Notes under the pieces: model-generated | What the model saw: the letters and a program-made list of their open reading frames with translations, nothing else | The model's database searches: none | Told to the model about the DNA's origin: nothing | Assembly (NCBI GenBank): GCA_007120615.1 | Contig: SKNI01000456.1 | Location: 1 to 6,601 of the forward strand | Reading direction: 5' to 3' | Source of the DNA: Myxococcales bacterium | GTDB lineage: Bacteria > Myxococcota_A > Bradymonadia > Bradymonadales > Bradymonadaceae | Length of the DNA stretch: 6,601 nt | Made by a program: the position numbers and the translations under genes | Part shown: positions 4,652 to 6,601 of the stretch, one piece after another | Layout: every line of letters begins with the position of its first letter | How positions within the stretch are numbered: the stretch's first letter is position 1

Positions 4652-6237
4652 GCAGACTCCTCAAACACGCCGGCGCCGCACTCTGTGTGGCCCTTATCAG
4701 CTCAACGTTTAGCCCCGCCGAAGCCCACGGCCAGGATCGAAGTTTCAGCGAGGTGGGCTACGAACTGGAGAATCGCCCGGACTCGGTCTTTGACTTCAGC
4801 GGCTATTTTCGAACCCGCGGGGAGTTGCTCCACAATCTGGATCTAAACCGAGGGCTCACCCCCTCAGGACAACCCTTATTTCCCACGCCCTTGAGCGGTG
4901 GAAATACATTTCAGAACGCCGATATGCGACTTCGCACAGATCTGGCCGCCCATTCTCCGGTGGGCGCCGCGGCCGTGAAGATGCGGGTCGACGTCATCGA
5001 CAATCTGGCCCTGGGAAGCACACCCGAGGGCCCCCCGCAGACGACTCTGACCCAGGCGCCGATTCAGACCATGAATATCCGCCGGGTCTACGCCGAGGCT
5101 CTGACTCCGGTCGGGTTTTTATCGGTGGGCCGCATGGGCAGCCACTGGGGCCTTGGGATGCTGACCCACGGCGGCGACGACCTGGACAGTGACTCCGGCG
5201 ACGCCGCCGACCGCATCGCCTTTGTGACCCCTCTGGCCGGCCATATCTGGGCGCTGGCCTACGACAACTCCTTCGCCGGTCCCCAGACCCCGCGCCGCGA
5301 CGGTCGCCGAACCCTCGACATCGACCCCACCGACGACGTCCGCGGGCTGACCTTCGCCGTGATGCGCTATCGAACCCCGTCGAGCATCGACCGCAGACGG
5401 GCCGCGGGAATGACCACCATCGACTACGGGGCCTATTTCTCGACCCGGTGGCAAGAAAACGACGTGCCCGCCCATTACGTGCCCACCGCCAGGCCGCCTC
5501 AGCTCGACTCCTCTCAGGTGGTCTTTCGGGGTCTCCGAGCCAACGCCGTCGACGGCTGGCTCCGGATGCACTTTCCCATCGCCCGGGTGGAATTGGAGCT
5601 CGCTGTATTGCAGGCCAATATCGCTCAGGCCTCGGTGGTTCCCGGCGTTCAATACCGAGAGCCTCTGGAGTCGTTGCAAATTGGTGGAGCTTTGGAGACC
5701 GAGATGCGCGGCCCCGAATGGCCCGTGAGCTTCGGGATAAACGCCGGGTTCGCCAGCGGAGATCCGGCCCCCGGATTTGGCGCCTTTCCCGGCCCCTACG
5801 ACTCTCCGGCAGAGCCCGGCGACCTCGACGGTCCTCAGGCCAACCCGCCTTACGACAACCGGGTCGATAATTTCCGATTTCACCCCGATTACCACGTGGA
5901 CCGAATCCTCTTTCGAGAGATCATCGGCACCATCACCGACGCCGCATATCTTCGCCCCCATATCACCTGGCACGTCGGCCAGTGGGGACCGGGTCTGCTG
6001 CGGGCAAGTCTTGCCGGAGTGGGCTCCACGGCGATGTACGCCGAGAGCACCCCCGGTGGTAAGCGACCGCTTGGAATCGAGCTCAACCCGACCCTGGAAT
6101 ACGAGAGCTACGGACATTTCTCGGTGGCTCTCAAACACGGCGTGCTCTTTCCGCTCTCCGGTCTGGATAATCCCGAAGAGGGTCTGATGGCCCGCCCCGC
6201 TCAGATGCTCCAATTACGACTGGCCATAGGCTTTTGA
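4648..6237 (+). CDS. Exported beta-barrel-like outer-membrane protein (TIGR04551-like)
   Basis: A 529-residue exported protein. Residues 1-26 are a Sec signal peptide, ending AEA with likely cleavage before His27. The mature part has alternating polar/hydrophobic strands and ends in LRLAIGF; a C-terminal Phe is the usual outer-membrane barrel assembly signal. Conserved-looking segments are FSGYFRTRGELLHNLDL (50-66), ADMRLRTDL (91-99), KMRVDVIDNLALGSTP (111-126), GRMGSHWGLGML (161-172) and SDSGDAADRIAFVTP (181-195). From memory these match an uncharacterised family of myxobacterial and related proteins (TIGR04551), for which no function is established. A porin-like or export-channel role is plausible. 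The start overlaps the hydrolase stop as ATGA, with GGAGG at 4637-4641, 6 nt away. The barrel prediction is by eye; family assignment is moderate. Confidence 0.85.
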   Translation: MSRLLKHAGAALCVALISSTFSPAEAHGQDRSFSEVGYELENRPDSVFDFSGYFRTRGELLHNLDLNRGLTPSGQPLFPTPLSGGNTFQNADMRLRTDLAAHSPVGAAAVKMRVDVIDNLALGSTPEGPPQTTLTQAPIQTMNIRRVYAEALTPVGFLSVGRMGSHWGLGMLTHGGDDLDSDSGDAADRIAFVTPLAGHIWALAYDNSFAGPQTPRRDGRRTLDIDPTDDVRGLTFAVMRYRTPSSIDRRRAAGMTTIDYGAYFSTRWQENDVPAHYVPTARPPQLDSSQVVFRGLRANAVDGWLRMHFPIARVELELAVLQANIAQASVVPGVQYREPLESLQIGGALETEMRGPEWPVSFGINAGFASGDPAPGFGAFPGPYDSPAEPGDLDGPQANPPYDNRVDNFRFHPDYHVDRILFREIIGTITDAAYLRPHITWHVGQWGPGLLRASLAGVGSTAMYAESTPGGKRPLGIELNPTLEYESYGHFSVALKHGVLFPLSGLDNPEEGLMARPAQMLQLRLAIGF

Positions 6238-6238
6238 C

Positions 6239-6601
6239 ATGAACCGTACGCCCAAATTTTCGCTCTTCGCTGCGGCCATCTTCTCGTTGACCGCCTGCGT
6301 CGACAACCAGACGCCGCCCCCCGAGTTGGAGGCTTACCAGCCCGGCGAAACGCCCGTTCTGGACTGCGTCCCCGAGCTCAACGGCCGCATCGACGCCGAC
6401 CAACTTCAGGCCTCCATCGGCACTCCCGTGGGCTACCGGATTTCGCCGGCCGGAGAAGAGCGGGCCGTCGACCTTCGAGGCCAGATGGACGGCGATGGGG
6501 TGCGGATCTGGGATTGGTCCACCGCCCACGCCACCGATCAACGCCTGGAGATCGAGGCCTCCGAGATCACCGGAAAGTGGTACGCCTCCGAGTTCCCAGG
6601 C
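6239..6601 (+). CDS. Lipoprotein, N-terminal part; probable paralogue of the 2787-3728 lipoprotein
   Basis: The first 121 codons of a lipoprotein that continues past the right edge. The signal peptide ends in the lipobox LTAC with Cys20, Val at +2. A short Pro-rich spacer replaces the long acidic one of the first lipoprotein. After it, Cys43, GRIDADQ, RIWDWS and KWYASEFPG line up in order and similar spacing with Cys80, DQIEADQ, RTWDLS and EWFGDDFPD of the 2787-3728 protein, so the two are probably paralogues. The start codon is 1 bp after the barrel gene's stop, with a weak AGG about 8 nt upstream, pointing to translational coupling. Function is unknown. Confidence 0.85.
   Translation, partial: MNRTPKFSLFAAAIFSLTACVDNQTPPPELEAYQPGETPVLDCVPELNGRIDADQLQASIGTPVGYRISPAGEERAVDLRGQMDGDGVRIWDWSTAHATDQRLEIEASEITGKWYASEFPG

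Noticed and set aside
5119..6213. Long minus-strand open frame (364 codons) opposite the barrel gene
   Set aside because: It is a GC-rich shadow frame with low-complexity Gly/Val/His composition and no motif; the plus strand has a signal peptide, coupled start and C-terminal Phe.
6131..6541. Minus-strand open frame crossing the barrel/lipoprotein junction
   Set aside because: It spans two coupled plus-strand genes and has no recognisable features or ribosome site.

Overview
The window reads as a polyhydroxyalkanoate (PHA) gene cluster next to a divergently transcribed cell-envelope operon. The organism is probably a Gram-negative, moderately GC-rich bacterium: there are three lipoproteins with +2 residues typical of outer-membrane sorting and a beta-barrel-like protein ending in Phe. 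The aspartate-rich spacer after the first lipobox, and a barrel-like protein resembling an uncharacterised family I associate with myxobacteria (from memory, TIGR04551), suggest Myxococcota or the Bradymonadales-type former Deltaproteobacteria. That placement is inference.

Left half, all on the minus strand, in transcription order: phaR (2619-2023, PHA-responsive repressor), a small phasin-like or synthase-subunit protein (1900-1631), phaC (1463-393, PHA synthase with an intact Cys-Asp-His triad and an unusual lysine-rich tail), and a short-chain dehydrogenase cut by the window edge (285-1), in the place where an acetoacetyl-CoA/3-hydroxyacyl-CoA reductase would be expected. Together they would cover reduction of the precursor, polymerisation, granule coating and granule-sensitive repression.

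Two copies, in the same orientation, of a palindromic element of about 76 bp flank phaC (345-420 and 1483-1559). One arm of the downstream copy, plus its loop, encodes the last eight codons and the stop of phaC. The upstream copy is open in the phaC frame. A degenerate third half-copy and a heptamer tandem repeat lie in the gap between phaC and the phasin-like gene.

Right half, plus strand: an aspartate-rich lipoprotein (2787-3728), an alpha/beta-hydrolase lipoprotein (3725-4651), a beta-barrel-like exported protein (4648-6237) and a second lipoprotein running off the edge (6239 onward). Adjacent genes overlap by 4 bp (ATGA) or are 1 bp apart, so they form one tightly coupled operon. The first and last genes look like paralogues of each other.

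The regulatory layout is the most interesting part. Two perfect TGTTGC-N3-GCAACA dyads bracket a good promoter for the phasin-like gene. Weaker versions of the same dyad sit just downstream of the -10 boxes of both divergent promoters between phaR and the envelope operon. The simplest reading is that PhaR represses the phasin gene, itself and the envelope operon, which would tie the uncharacterised surface hydrolase/lipoprotein/barrel genes to PHA status. The sites are visible in the sequence; the binding and the link are inference.
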